Source of the DNA: Molanna angustata
Lineage: Eukaryota > Arthropoda > Insecta > Trichoptera > Molannidae
Reading direction: 5' to 3'
Length of the DNA stretch: 64,000 bases
NCBI GenBank assembly: GCA_963576475.1
Contig: OY754964.1
Location: 4,273,649 to 4,337,648, forward strand
The notes under the pieces are model-generated. The model made no database searches, was not told where the DNA came from, and saw only the letters and a list, made by a program, of their open reading frames with translations. A program made the position numbers and the translations under genes. Positions 10,933 through 20,608 of this stretch are shown here, in pieces (position 1 is the first letter of the stretch; every line of letters begins with the position of its first letter).

Positions 10933-11539
10933 AACTAATCGAGGAATAAAATATCGATAGTTTTAATTTTTATACTCAACACAATAAAATAAAAGTAAAA
11001 AAAGTTTTTAAGAAAGTAAAAAAAATATTGGTATACATTAGCAATATGAAATACCAAAAAAATATTATTTTGTAAACCACGTTACACTCAATTGAAATAC
11101 CTATATTTTTTTAGTTTCCTCAAAAAATGGGCAGTAATTTTCAATGACACATTTAAAAACAGGACGTGATTGAAGAATGACTAAAAAAACACATGAACTT
11201 TTTTTGTGAAACTTGTGTTTATAAATTCTTGACACTCAATTTCCTTCAATTTTCCGGAAAGGAAGCTCTTGTTTACTTTCCTATTAACTGTGAAGTAATA
11301 AATTAGAATTAATGAGGTTAAATTTAGCAAGTGGAGTATTGAATTTGCTTTTGTAATTATCATATTCCATCACTGGCGTGCTCAAATTTGAATTAACCGC
11401 ACCTCCTGAAAATGCTGGGTATGTATCGGATTTCAAAGCAATAGTAATATGGGCTATAAACACTCCAATCTTTACACTTTTGAAATAAAAAGTTCATTGC
11501 TATATCATCGCAATCAATAAGTATAGAAAAATTAAAAAT
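10933..11539. other. Nothing recognised
   Basis: A-rich sequence with only short chance frames. Confidence 0.4.
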
Positions 11540-11845
11540 AAATTATTCATTCATTTATTCATACCATCACGGCATATCCCACAATGTGGGGTAACCAGCG
11601 AAAGGTGTGCGGGTGTGCATTGCCTTTTAAAAGGGAGCACAACATATCTGTGTATACCCACACACCAGTCTCGTCTCACCTAAAAAGGCACTATATTCAG
11701 AATGGGTGGTGAACCTCATTGCTGAACTATGTGAGATGTTATTGTTGCCTGTTGTATTTTCGATTACCCGGCTCTTACGGGACACTCGAAAACAACAATA
11801 GAAAAGAGTGGAAGCACTATTCTAAGCCGGTGCCTCACAGGTAAT
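11540..11845 (+). repeat. Dispersed repeat, intact copy
   Basis: The block CATTCAGAATGGGTGGT, ACCCGGCTCTTACGGGACACT and AGAGTGGAAGCACTATTC recurs at 12815-12934 plus 13311-13372, where it is split by an insertion. The upstream part (GGCATATCCCACAATGTGGG) suggests a retroelement 3' region. The class is not determined. Confidence 0.55.
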
Positions 11846-12814
11846 TTAGTAAATAAAAATCATTTTAAAAAGATAACTTACCCCAAAACAAACTTCAACA
11901 TATCGCAAACTGTCTCCTCGGAAGCCAGCTAAACAGAAAGAAGGGCTAAAGTTGTATATATGGCTTCCATATTCTCAGCAGTGTTGTTTTCTATTTGCAA
12001 TTTTTATATTTTCATCATACTATTCATCTCTCTCCTTAGGTTAACTCCCAAATGGTGGTGGGGTCAGCACTCCTTACTGCGCTCCTCTAGTTCGTTCTAT
12101 CCTGAGGATCGTCCACAGAGACATTACATTACGCCAAAATATCCTCCGCCACCAAGCTCTTCCATCGTCTTTTGGGGCACATTTTTGTTCTTTTATAGGG
12201 AACTCGATAGTCCAATGCAGAGCTACATAATATGTTATCTGGTGTTTTTCTACGAATATGTCCGAATCACCTCAGCCAATTTTCTATCAACTTATCGGAA
12301 ACATTTTGAATGCGATAGACCGAGACAGGCAAACCTCGATTATCTCCATAAAATATATTATTTTTAATAATGTATTGAATTGTTATCCCACAGTTATTAT
12401 GTATAAATCCCTAAAAAATAAAATATTGTATCATGTACAGAATGTTATATCAGTTGCTTAGTTACTAGGAAGCAGAACGACTATCTTTGTATGAAGAAAA
12501 ATATCATCAAAAACACTTATTCAAATAACATCTACTTTTTTAATATATGCAGATTTTTTTTTTCCTTTTGTAAATATATCACAAGTTGCAACTAGCAAAT
12601 TTTAATTCGTATGTATGCATCTATATAATTCTGTCTTCACGTAAATTAATAAATTAATCATTTGCAACCAAATCATTTAATGATTCGGCAGATATTTTGT
12701 GGTAGTTAATATCAATCATTTTCTAATTATATTATTAGCTATATATTATACTATTTAAAAAAAGGTGTTTAGCTTAAAACATAATTCAAAAATGATTTGG
12801 ATTTAAATTTTAGA
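11846..12814. other. Unclassified; LINE-like 3' signature near 12030-12180
   Basis: A 135-codon open frame runs 11960-12367, but its product is mixed low-complexity sequence with no domain. Read in reverse, 12030-12180 contains GTGCTGACCCCACCACC with a purine-rich flank, resembling LINE 3' ends seen in insects. I do not call a gene. Confidence 0.35.
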
Positions 12815-13372
12815 CAAGTCTCATCGCACCAAGATGCAACATTCAGAATGGGTGGTAAGCCCAAATGCTGTTATTTTACATACCTCTTGTATTTTATAAC
12901 ACGGCTCCTAGAGGACTCTCGAAAACTATGATAATAGTTGTTGAATACCGAGTGAAGGGAATATTGCATCTACCTGGTGGCGAATTTCTTCCTTCTTCTG
13001 GAGTTCTTCACGGAAGGCACTCACTGTTCTCTATTATCACAACACTCACTATTGATGTAAGACACCACTTCCAATCACGGATTGGGTATTTGAAGAGGGC
13101 GCACGGCGCGTAATTTTAGTTGATACGAAATGACACAAAATATGTATATTTCGATCGTATGTATCGAAACTAATTTTTACTTCCACTGTGTGTGTCGTAC
13201 ACGACGAGTTGTAGAAGACGATGTATACTATCTTGTATCGTACAGCTGACTGTCATATGTAGATAGCAATATTTTAGGAGAGGAATAGGGTTGGAGTGTT
13301 ACCACATTTACCGAACAATAGTAAAGAGTGGAAACAGTATTATTAGGCGGTGCTTCACAGCTAACGATTTGG
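12815..13372 (+). repeat. Second copy of the 11540 repeat, split by about 376 bp
   Basis: The left part (12815-12934) ends at GACTCTCGAAAAC and the right part resumes at 13311 with GAACAATAGTAAAGAGTGG, continuous in the 11540 copy. The intervening DNA is less AT-rich and unrelated to other parts of the window. Confidence 0.55.
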
Positions 13373-13829
13373 AACCTCTGGTTTTATGATCGTTGTGAAT
13401 CAAATCACTTTCTACCCCTTATTTCCACCCTTAAGGTTCACATCCGTTTCGAGCAACAGGTATTTACAATTTGCTCATCATTCATCTTCCATCCACACAC
13501 TCAGAGTATAGGAATCATCATACTCCTGCAGAAATCCATACATACACTTCCAGTAATGAACAGAGCTTGTAGCAACTTAACGTGGGCCCAACACCAGCAT
13601 AATATATTGGATACTATTATTTGTCAACATAGGCAACGGGAATATAGGCTAAGAAAAGACCAGGGACAGGCCCAGATTGACATTTAAGAACGCCTGTCTA
13701 CGCCAACGACTGTCAAAAACAATATACTGTCACGCTGTTCTATTGAATATTTCATATAATTTCAAGGTTGACGAATCAATTAAATGTACAAAATGTCTTT
13801 ATATTTTCACACTACAACTGTGCAGGAAT
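13373..13829. other. Nothing recognised
   Basis: Open frames of 119 and 92 codons that cross this stretch have no motif and overlap known repeats, so they are treated as chance. Confidence 0.4.
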
Positions 13830-14003
13830 ACTTACTTACTTACTCTTACTCAGCCTCTTCTTGAGTCCAGTATTGAACAAAGGCCTCCCGCTTGGACTTC
13901 CACTGGTCTTTATCCTGTGCCATTCTTCGCCATTCAGGACCTGCCACTTTTTTGATGTCATCGAACCATCTGATCTGGGGCCTTCCCACGCTTCTGCTTC
14001 TTA
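13830..14003 (-). pseudogene. LINE 3' terminal coding fragment with (AGTA)n tail
   Basis: On the minus strand the frame reads VGRPQIRWFDDIKKVAGPEW, then AQDKDQWKSKREAFVQYWTQ, the standard C-terminus of insect RTE-type endonuclease-reverse transcriptase LINEs (GRP..RW.DDI...AG..W...A.dr..W...eAyvq.W). It ends in a stop and a short AGTA microsatellite. The upstream part is cut off exactly where the Penelope-like element begins. Confidence 0.75.
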
Positions 14004-15925
14004 CAGGTGAACAAGTTCAAAATTAGTTTGCCATCTATACATGAAATAAGGACACTCATAAACATTAAAAAAGTGCTAAAAGACAATAATCTAACATTTA
14101 CTAGAGCAGATAAAGGAAATTCTATTGTGATTATACCAACAGACGAATATAATGACAAAATTTGTGATTTTTTGAAAAATAATATATTTGAATGTATAAA
14201 TAAAGACCCAACAGGTAAATTTCAAAGCATTGTAAAAGACACAATTAACTCTTGTAATATTTTATTTAATAATTTTACTAAGAAGCAATTATTTTTAATG
14301 AATCCATCAATCCCTAAATTCCAAGGATTAGTTAAATTACACAAAAACCCAATTACTATTAGACCAGTCGTTAGTGCTTGTAATTCCCCATCATTTAAGT
14401 TAAGTAAAATGTTTGTCTCTATTATAAATAAGCTCAATATCTTTCAACCAAAGTATACTGTAAAAAATTCCCTAGAACTCGTAGAAAAAATAAAATGTAC
14501 TGTTCTTCCATACAATGCTAAACTAGTATCGTTTGATGTTAGTAATTTATTCACCAATGTTCCTATAGACGAATGTAAACAAATCTTTAAAGATATGACT
14601 AAGGAACTTGAACCAAAATTGGCGAATGAATTACTAAAAATACTGAATATCTGTACAAACCAAAATTATTTTTGTTATCTCGATAAAATGTATTGCCAAA
14701 AAGATGGACTGGCTATGGGACAACCATCTAGTCCATTATTGGCAGATATTTTTATGAATTTTATTGAGAATAAGTTATTTAACTGTTCAAATGGTTTATT
14801 GAAAAATGTGTTATTGTGGTATCGATATGTTGATGATGTTTTCTGTGTATGGACAGGTACAGACAGACAATTACAACAATTTCTTTCATTCATTAACACT
14901 CTACATAAAAACATACTATTCACGATGGAAATAGAAACAGACAGAATATTAAATTTTCTAGACTTAAGCATTAAAAGATCTAATACCAATAGTTTTACAT
15001 TTAATATATATAGAAAACCGACATTTACGGATAACATTATACACCAATCTTCACACCACCCCATATCACACAAAATGGCAGCATTCCACTCTATGTTGAC
15101 TAGATTAACATCCTTACCGTTAAACAAAGAAGACTTCCAAACTGAACTAACAACAATACAAACAATAGCAGTAAATAATGGCTATAAAATAGACACAATT
15201 CAAAAAATATTGAACAAAAAAATCCAAGCAAAATTAATCAAAACGTACATATATCACACTAAATCTAAAGACACACATGACAACTGGAGAAAGATTCTTT
15301 ATATAGACAAATTGACATATGACCTCACCAAAAAACTACCAAAAAACATAAAACCAGCCTTCTATACAGACAACACAATCGGTAAATATCTAAAAAATAA
15401 TACCACTAAAAACTCCAATAAATTATTATGCAGTGGGGTTTATGAACTAGAATGCGGAGATTGTAACTGTATATACATAGGACGAACTGGCAGAACAATT
15501 GAAACTAGACTAAACGAACATAAACGATGTCTCAACAATAACAATTTTTCTGAATACGCCAACCACATAATAGAAAATAATCACAACTTCAACAATACAA
15601 AGGTTAATATTTTACATAAACAGACTTACGGACTAAAACAAAATAATTTAGAAACTCTTGAAATAAAAAAAGCCCAAAATACTCAGAAAAACATCATCAA
15701 TAATCTGGTACAACCTTCCTCCTCACCCCTTCTCCAAATGTTCCCCCTAGCCCACTGTACCACCCCCACCTCTACACCCGCCTCTACAACACCACTTTCC
15801 ATACACCGCACTCACACACATATTCAGTTTACATCCACCTGAGGAAGGGAACGGACGTTCCCGAAACATGTAGTGAACAAGTAAATAAATAAGTGGAAAC
15901 ATACAAAGTATAGTTTGTGTTTAAT
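14004..15925 (+). mobile_element. Penelope-like element (PLE1), 5'-truncated
   Basis: A single long frame with PLE domain order is followed by a 3' UTR carrying GGGAAC-GGAC-GTTCCC and GAAACATGTAG, then an AAATAAATAAG stretch. The 5' side abuts a LINE fragment. The right boundary is approximate. Truncation at the 5' end is usual for PLE insertions. Confidence 0.8.
14007..15842 (+). CDS. Penelope-like reverse transcriptase with GIY-YIG endonuclease (5'-partial)
   Basis: PLE polyproteins nick the target and copy their RNA by reverse transcription. Counting from 14007 (a GTG, used only because the frame is open there; no authentic start is present), RT motifs include TRADKGN at 32-38, SFDV at 175-178, GLAMGQPSSPLLAD at 234-247 and the catalytic YVDD at 274-277, followed by FLDLSI and YRKPTF. 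A linker leads to the GIY-YIG domain: GVY at 477-479, Cys-rich CGDCNC at 483-488, YIG at 490-492, Arg501 and Glu549 or Glu552 as catalytic candidates. The product has 611 residues with no internal stop; I believe PLEs usually have a longer N-terminus, so perhaps 100-200 residues are missing. The tail is Pro/Ser/Thr-rich. Lack of decay suggests a fairly recent insertion. Confidence 0.85.
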   Translation: MNKFKISLPSIHEIRTLINIKKVLKDNNLTFTRADKGNSIVIIPTDEYNDKICDFLKNNIFECINKDPTGKFQSIVKDTINSCNILFNNFTKKQLFLMNPSIPKFQGLVKLHKNPITIRPVVSACNSPSFKLSKMFVSIINKLNIFQPKYTVKNSLELVEKIKCTVLPYNAKLVSFDVSNLFTNVPIDECKQIFKDMTKELEPKLANELLKILNICTNQNYFCYLDKMYCQKDGLAMGQPSSPLLADIFMNFIENKLFNCSNGLLKNVLLWYRYVDDVFCVWTGTDRQLQQFLSFINTLHKNILFTMEIETDRILNFLDLSIKRSNTNSFTFNIYRKPTFTDNIIHQSSHHPISHKMAAFHSMLTRLTSLPLNKEDFQTELTTIQTIAVNNGYKIDTIQKILNKKIQAKLIKTYIYHTKSKDTHDNWRKILYIDKLTYDLTKKLPKNIKPAFYTDNTIGKYLKNNTTKNSNKLLCSGVYELECGDCNCIYIGRTGRTIETRLNEHKRCLNNNNFSEYANHIIENNHNFNNTKVNILHKQTYGLKQNNLETLEIKKAQNTQKNIINNLVQPSSSPLLQMFPLAHCTTPTSTPASTTPLSIHRTHTHIQFTST

Positions 15926-16167
15926 TTAAATTTAAATAATTGATTAATGAAACTATTTTAAAAGAACGGTAAAATAATAAGACAAAACTCATTTATCCTC
16001 GAAACAATACAGTTTATAAGTGCACAACAAACTGATATAGAGAATAAAATTAAATTATTCTAAAAAAACATCAACTGAGACAGAAAAAAAAATAAACGAA
16101 TTAAAAAGTCTAATAATTATTTACCAGAGTTAGTTTCACATCAAGTACAAACGATCTATCACCTGTA

Positions 16168-16365
16168 GCCTTACTCTTGAAACTCGAATCCGATCCAAAT
16201 TTCAAATTTTCATCTAGAACTTACCTATCTGCCGCCTGCGTACATTCAAATTATCGACTATTACTATTAAAACATACCTACCTACCGCATTCATTCTCTG
16301 TTACAAAGGTAGGTTTTTAGCAAATCGGATCGTATTGGGATCGGATTTGCAGTGGAGAGTAAGGC
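16168..16365. mobile_element. Small foldback MITE
   Basis: The left arm begins GCCTTACTCT and reaches GAATCCGATCC. The inverted right arm begins GCCTTACTCT and reaches AAATCCGATCC. The arms are about 28 bp and the element 198 bp. A further inner GATCC motif suggests a longer imperfect fold. No superfamily assigned. Confidence 0.55.
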
Positions 16366-16653
16366 CGCTGGAGTATTATCAATTTTTGTACAGTGATTTT
16401 TTTGTCTGCGTTAAATATTGTTATGAAGTCGCAAATTCGAGAAAAGCGTTAAAATACGTATAAGATGCATTAAAACCGATAACTTCTCGGAATTAAAGCA
16501 GTATTATGATTCCTTCCCCTTACCTTCGGTAAACAAGACCCGCCCTTGATAACTTCATGGTCTTCTTGCATCAGCACCTTGTGAATTTACCTGATAAAAA
16601 AACGATCAGTCTTGAAACCGATTATTATAATCGTCGATCAACGTGTTGAATAA

Positions 16654-16884
16654 AAAGATATAAAAAATAAAATAGATGATGCATACATAAGCGTCCCAAA
16701 TTTCTTTGCGCCTATCGCAACAGCCCAGTTTGAACCTATGGTTTATCCGGCTCCGTCCAGGGGTTCGATTGAGATGAATGATTGGATTATTGAAGAAATC
16801 GTGGAAACGGGAGATTATTTCGCTTGGAATTTATGTGGCGAATTTCGGAGCACGTATCCAAAACGTGAAATATCGAAGTTATAA
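16654..16884 (+). other. Short coding-like open frame of unknown nature
   Basis: A 76-codon frame, with in-frame ATG codons at 16738 and 16774, encodes a balanced composition unlike the surrounding AT-rich chance frames; a part reads MNDWIIEEIVETGDYFAWNL. No family was recognised and no splice-site context was established. It could be an exon, a transposon scrap or chance. Confidence 0.25.
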
Positions 16885-17029
16885 TTGGACAGGGAATGAT
16901 TAGATCGATTACCGACGTTATATTTCGTGGCGCGGAATTATCTCCAAGAAAACAATGAAAAAAAATATACCTACATTCTAGAAAAACAAAACATCATTTT
17001 TTACGAATATCGACCGCTTTCGCACAGTT

Positions 17030-17215
17030 AGCCGTTTGGCTGGTATGCCTGTCTCCTGGGTTTGTTTTTTTTTAAATCATTATTTCTTACTCAAATCTAG
17101 CTTCTCTGGACTGAAAAACTGATTTGTTGGAAGAATTTGCCATTTTGGCAACGATATCGCGACTTGCACAAAATTTGAGTGCAAGTGGCGGGTTCTTTAT
17201 TATATAAGTACGTAT
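17030..17215 (+). mobile_element. Degenerate SINE, family S2
   Basis: The body shares CTTCTCTGGACTGAAAAACTG, GTTGGAAGAATTTGCC and the TGCAAGTGG tail with the copy at 25695. The tRNA-like head is poorly preserved. Confidence 0.55.
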
Positions 17216-17734
17216 TTTACAGAAATATGTATACTAAACGTTTGACGTAGGCGAAGGGAGGGCAAGATGGAAGAAGCGGGCAAGATGGAAACTACCTACC
17301 TATCGCAAATCACGTGACAAGGCGGACGAGTCTCCACATACACAGATACACGCAGCCATCCTGTGTTTACGAACGGTGACTCGGTTCGGTTCGCGCCACC
17401 AAGCGACGTGTACACGTATTTCGTATTTTCGCGACAAATCATTACGAAATCAGTGAACTTTTGCAGTGTGATTATTTATACAAAGTAAGTAATATTGACA
17501 TTTTGTTTTTATACAAACTACCTATTAGGGATAGATTGTATGAATTGATATTAAAAGATGAAAATAAATAAAGGATTTTTAAAGCGTTGATATTATTATT
17601 GGCAGTGGGCATATGGGCAAGATGGAAAATTGCATTTTAGGGCAAGATGGAATAGTTTCCATTGTTGCCCGCGTGCAATTATTTTGATTTTTGTTTTAAA
17701 TTTTTCAACTAATTGAGTATGTTGTTCTTTGTAG

Positions 17735-17797
17735 ATGGTGTTCAAGTATATAAGAAAGAGCAACAGAGGATCTTGGATCAAAAATCAGAAATCCTAA
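17735..17797 (+). pseudogene. N-terminal stub of pogo-like transposase
   Basis: The frame starts ATG and reads MVFKYIRKSNRGSW, matching the start of the helix-turn-helix of insect pogo/Tigger-like transposases, then runs into a stop after 20 codons. It is preceded by TTGTTCTTTGTAG, a good splice acceptor; a donor AAAGTAAGTAAT lies at about 17485. The ancestor probably had a 5' UTR intron. Confidence 0.6.
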
Positions 17798-18011
17798 CCA
17801 GATCTCTATTCAAAAAAGTTATCGAAAAAAGACCGACTTAAAAGCAAAACCAAAATTAGTGCTTAATCGGATCATCAAGGGCAAGGATAATAAAAATAAC
17901 AAGATAAAAACCTACGGGAATAAAGAAAATGGCAAAAGAAAGGGTTAAGGAAAAGGAAAAAAGACAGAAAAGGATGAAAATATACTACAACATTCGGAGC
18001 AGTCCTCAAAA

Positions 18012-18161
18012 GAAGATGTGTTGTGTGTATTATGTGGAGAACCATATGTGGAACCATCCACAGAGGACTGGGTACAGTGTCCAGTGTGTTGTGGTTGGGC
18101 ACATGAACTATGTACAGACTAAGAAAATGGTTGTTTTTTATGTGTTAATTGTAAAATGTAG
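18012..18161 (+). pseudogene. C-terminal PHD-like zinc finger of pogo-like transposase
   Basis: The frame reads EDVLCVLCGEPYVEPSTEDW, then VQCPVCCGWAHELCTD, a stop, and ENGCFLCVNCKM before the final TAG. The C-x2-C, C-x2-C, H-x2-C, C-x2-C spacing is that of the PHD-type finger found at the end of many insect pogo-like transposases. One in-frame TAA follows CTD. A Lys/Arg-rich segment precedes it. Confidence 0.65.
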
Positions 18162-18789
18162 GGATATTCTATTCATTCCATCTTGCCAGTATAAGCTTTC
18201 CATTCTGCCCTCAGGGTTAGGGCAAGATGGAATTTTTTCATTTTTTCTTTTATGAGTCCTAACAAATTTTATACTCAATTTTCAATATTTTTAATTACTC
18301 AATTTTATAAACATGTAAGACCTTTCTCAAAACTGATTGAAATAAAATTGTTATATTATGTTGTTATATTTTTTTTTACATCATAAAGTTAAACCTTCCA
18401 TCTTGCCCTCCCTTCCCCTATAATGTTTTCAATTTTTATTTAAATTAACATCAATTTATCAACAGTTATCAAGTAGAGTGAATGCGTTAAGTTTATATGT
18501 GTCGTTTGGTGAATTAGGCTGTCCAGAGCGTAAATTTGTATTTTTTTTTTGGTAGGTATGTATGTATTATTTAATGCGCCCCCCTCCTCGACAAAATATT
18601 CAAGTTTCCTACCGTAAATTATACTTTCTACGAACATCGTCCTCTATATAGCCCAAACACGTTAGAGATATGAGAATAACAAAAGATACCAAATTTATAT
18701 ACGAAGAACATTAATAACAAACCATTACTAATAAAGCAAATCTAATTCTCGGTTTCGTTATCCGCAGCTAAAAACAATCTAAAAACATC

Positions 18790-19095
18790 AATACACTAAA
18801 AACACTGCATATATGATTCGTGCATTCGTCCTCATCTGGAATTCTGAACACCGATATGGAACCTATACTACAAAATCTTCATAAACCAAATAGAGATCAT
18901 TCATAAAACCTTCTTGAAACACTTAGAGAGACGCCTTCATGTTGAAAACAATGATAATAAAAGTTCTACCTGAAATTTCAACATTACTACATTGCAGGAC
19001 AGGAGACTATACTTCGACCACATATTACTTTTGCAATTACATACTTGATCGATTCCCCTGACAAACTCAATACTGTATCACCTTCTGTGTCGGCA
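18790..19095 (+). pseudogene. LINE fragment, family L1 (post-RT region)
   Basis: The frame gives TLKTLHIYDSCIRPHLEF, a stop, TPIWNLYYKIFINQIEIIHK and FLKHLERRLHVEN, then LQDRRLYFDHILLLQ and IDSPDKLNTVSPSVS. It aligns with the minus-strand copy at 42837-43205. Stops and frameshifts are present. A SINE interrupts it at about 19096. Confidence 0.65.
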
Positions 19096-19315
19096 TTCAT
19101 GGCTCAGTTGGCTAGGTATCTGACTGCTGAACCGAAGGTCCCGGGTTCGATTACCGGTGGAGACAATTTTTTAATTCTGTTTTCAGTCTGGATCTGTGAG
19201 ACGATTAATATCGTAGTATCCAGAATGTGGTAACTTGTTATTGGGTGTGTGTTAAATTAATATTTGACAAAGTACCTGTTAGTTGCTCGAGAAGTTATAG
19301 AAAAATAAAATAAAA
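19096..19315 (+). mobile_element. tRNA-derived SINE, family S3, inserted in LINE L1
   Basis: An A-box-like TGGCTCAGTTGGCTAGG and a B-box-like CGGGTTCGATTACC are followed by the body motif CTGTGAGACGATTAATATCG and GTGTGTTAAATTAATATTTG, ending in AAAATAAAATAAAAT. LINE-like sequence resumes after it. Confidence 0.75.
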
Positions 19316-19580
19316 TCACTCCATGTACCAAATGGACATTCCTGCTCACAAAATTTATTCCACATACCAGTATGCCACACTAATTACAGATATTTTTCGT
19401 GACACTTTACAACATTATCAAAAACAGGTAAAGATGTTCTTAAAATCTAATATGTAAATAATCCAACAATCCCCTGCTCATTCACTAAAGATCCCTCCTC
19501 CTCATCCTGAAACATACTTGTTAACTGTATATGTGTATATTTTTTTAACTATTTTTTTTATTTAAGTGTACTACACTGAA
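19316..19580 (+). pseudogene. LINE fragment downstream of the SINE insertion
   Basis: A broken frame gives HSMYQMDIPAHKIYSTYQYA and TLITDIFRDTLQHYQK. Its placement directly after the SINE suggests it continues the L1 LINE at 18790. The family assignment is by position and weak similarity only. Confidence 0.4.
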
Positions 19581-20608
19581 AAAAATAATTGTAACCACCG
19601 AACTGGCTACCTGCGGTTTTAGCCAAACCTATGCATTAGTAATAAAAGTTAATCAATTAATGACTACTGTTTGATAAATTAAACACACAAAATATTTAGT
19701 AGCATAAAACGAATTGTTTTGTAGTCACTATAGTTCGGTTAATTTTAACATAACTTTTTTTCAGTGTATTTTATATCTTTTTCAACTATGTTACCTTTTA
19801 TTGTATAATGAATAATCTAAATTTCAGAAAGCATTTTTGGCTCAACTTTTATACAAATAATAAAATGTAAAATACTGAATGTAGCTTTGTGATAGGAAAT
19901 GAATACTGATATAATATATTATGGTATGAGTGCATTTAATCAATTATTATTTAATTTTTGTATACTCTCTCCTTTGGCATTTTTCTTAGAATTAAGTACA
20001 TACATTATTTAAAAAGTGTACAAGCGTTGAAATATTAGCTCTGTTAGATTTAGCAAGTGTTGGAAGCAAAAAAATATGCCTGAAATATTACGTCAATGTG
20101 AAAGGGAAAACATTGTGCGATGAAATGGATCTTTCCAGAATGACATTGTAAATTTACGTTAGCAAAGTCAAAAGTAAAGGGACCATCAATTTTCATTTCC
20201 AAGGGACTCATAACGTTTCTGACATAAAATGAATATTGATTGCACGTGGGTTCGCTTGGGACTTAAAGAATACTATACCGAGTACCAGAATTTTTTCACC
20301 CGATAACCAGAATTCTGTATAGAAGATCTTCATTCTTGATTTTGCAAACAAAATTATTTAATCAAACATTGATTAAATAATTTTATTATATTTTAAATCA
20401 TCCACTTTTAAATTTTCAGTTCAAAAATTTAAGGATCAAAGTATCAGATATTACGACCTAACGTTGGCATTATCATTACAAATTTAAATTAAATGTACAA
20501 AAAGTTACAAAAATGAATAATTTAATTTATTAATTAATAGACTAATCTAACACCTTTGAAAGTGAAATTCCGATTCTTTGCAATTTACAGAAGGTCTTAA
20601 AGAAGTAA
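19581..20608. other. Mostly unrecognised; inverted repeat near 20344-20385
   Basis: AT-rich. AAATTATTTAATCAA and its reverse complement lie a few bases apart near 20344-20385. Nothing else is supported. Confidence 0.4.

Larger units (their letters stand above)
17250..18418 (+). mobile_element. Internally deleted pogo-like DNA transposon
   Basis: Perfect terminal inverted repeats GAAGGGAGGGCAAGATGGAAG lie just inside both ends, flanked by TA on both sides (17248-17249 and 18419-18420), as for Tc1/mariner/pogo insertions. The motif GGGCAAGATGGAA also recurs inside. Between the ends lie the first codons of a pogo-type transposase and its C-terminal zinc finger, with the DDE core missing. At 1169 bp it is a non-autonomous derivative. 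Confidence 0.8.

Noticed and set aside
11960..12367. 135-codon open frame as a host gene
   Set aside because: No domain, composition typical of AT-rich chance translation, and the middle resembles an antisense LINE 3' end.
14675..15127. 150-codon minus-strand frame
   Set aside because: It is the antisense shadow of the Penelope-like RT coding sequence.
15838..15872. Hammerhead ribozyme in the PLE1 3' UTR
   Set aside because: CTGAGGA, a GGGAAC/GTTCCC stem and GAAAC look like a hammerhead core, and PLEs are known to carry such ribozymes. An extra base sits between CTGAGGA and the stem, and I found no matching stems I and III with a cleavage site. A covariance-model search would decide.
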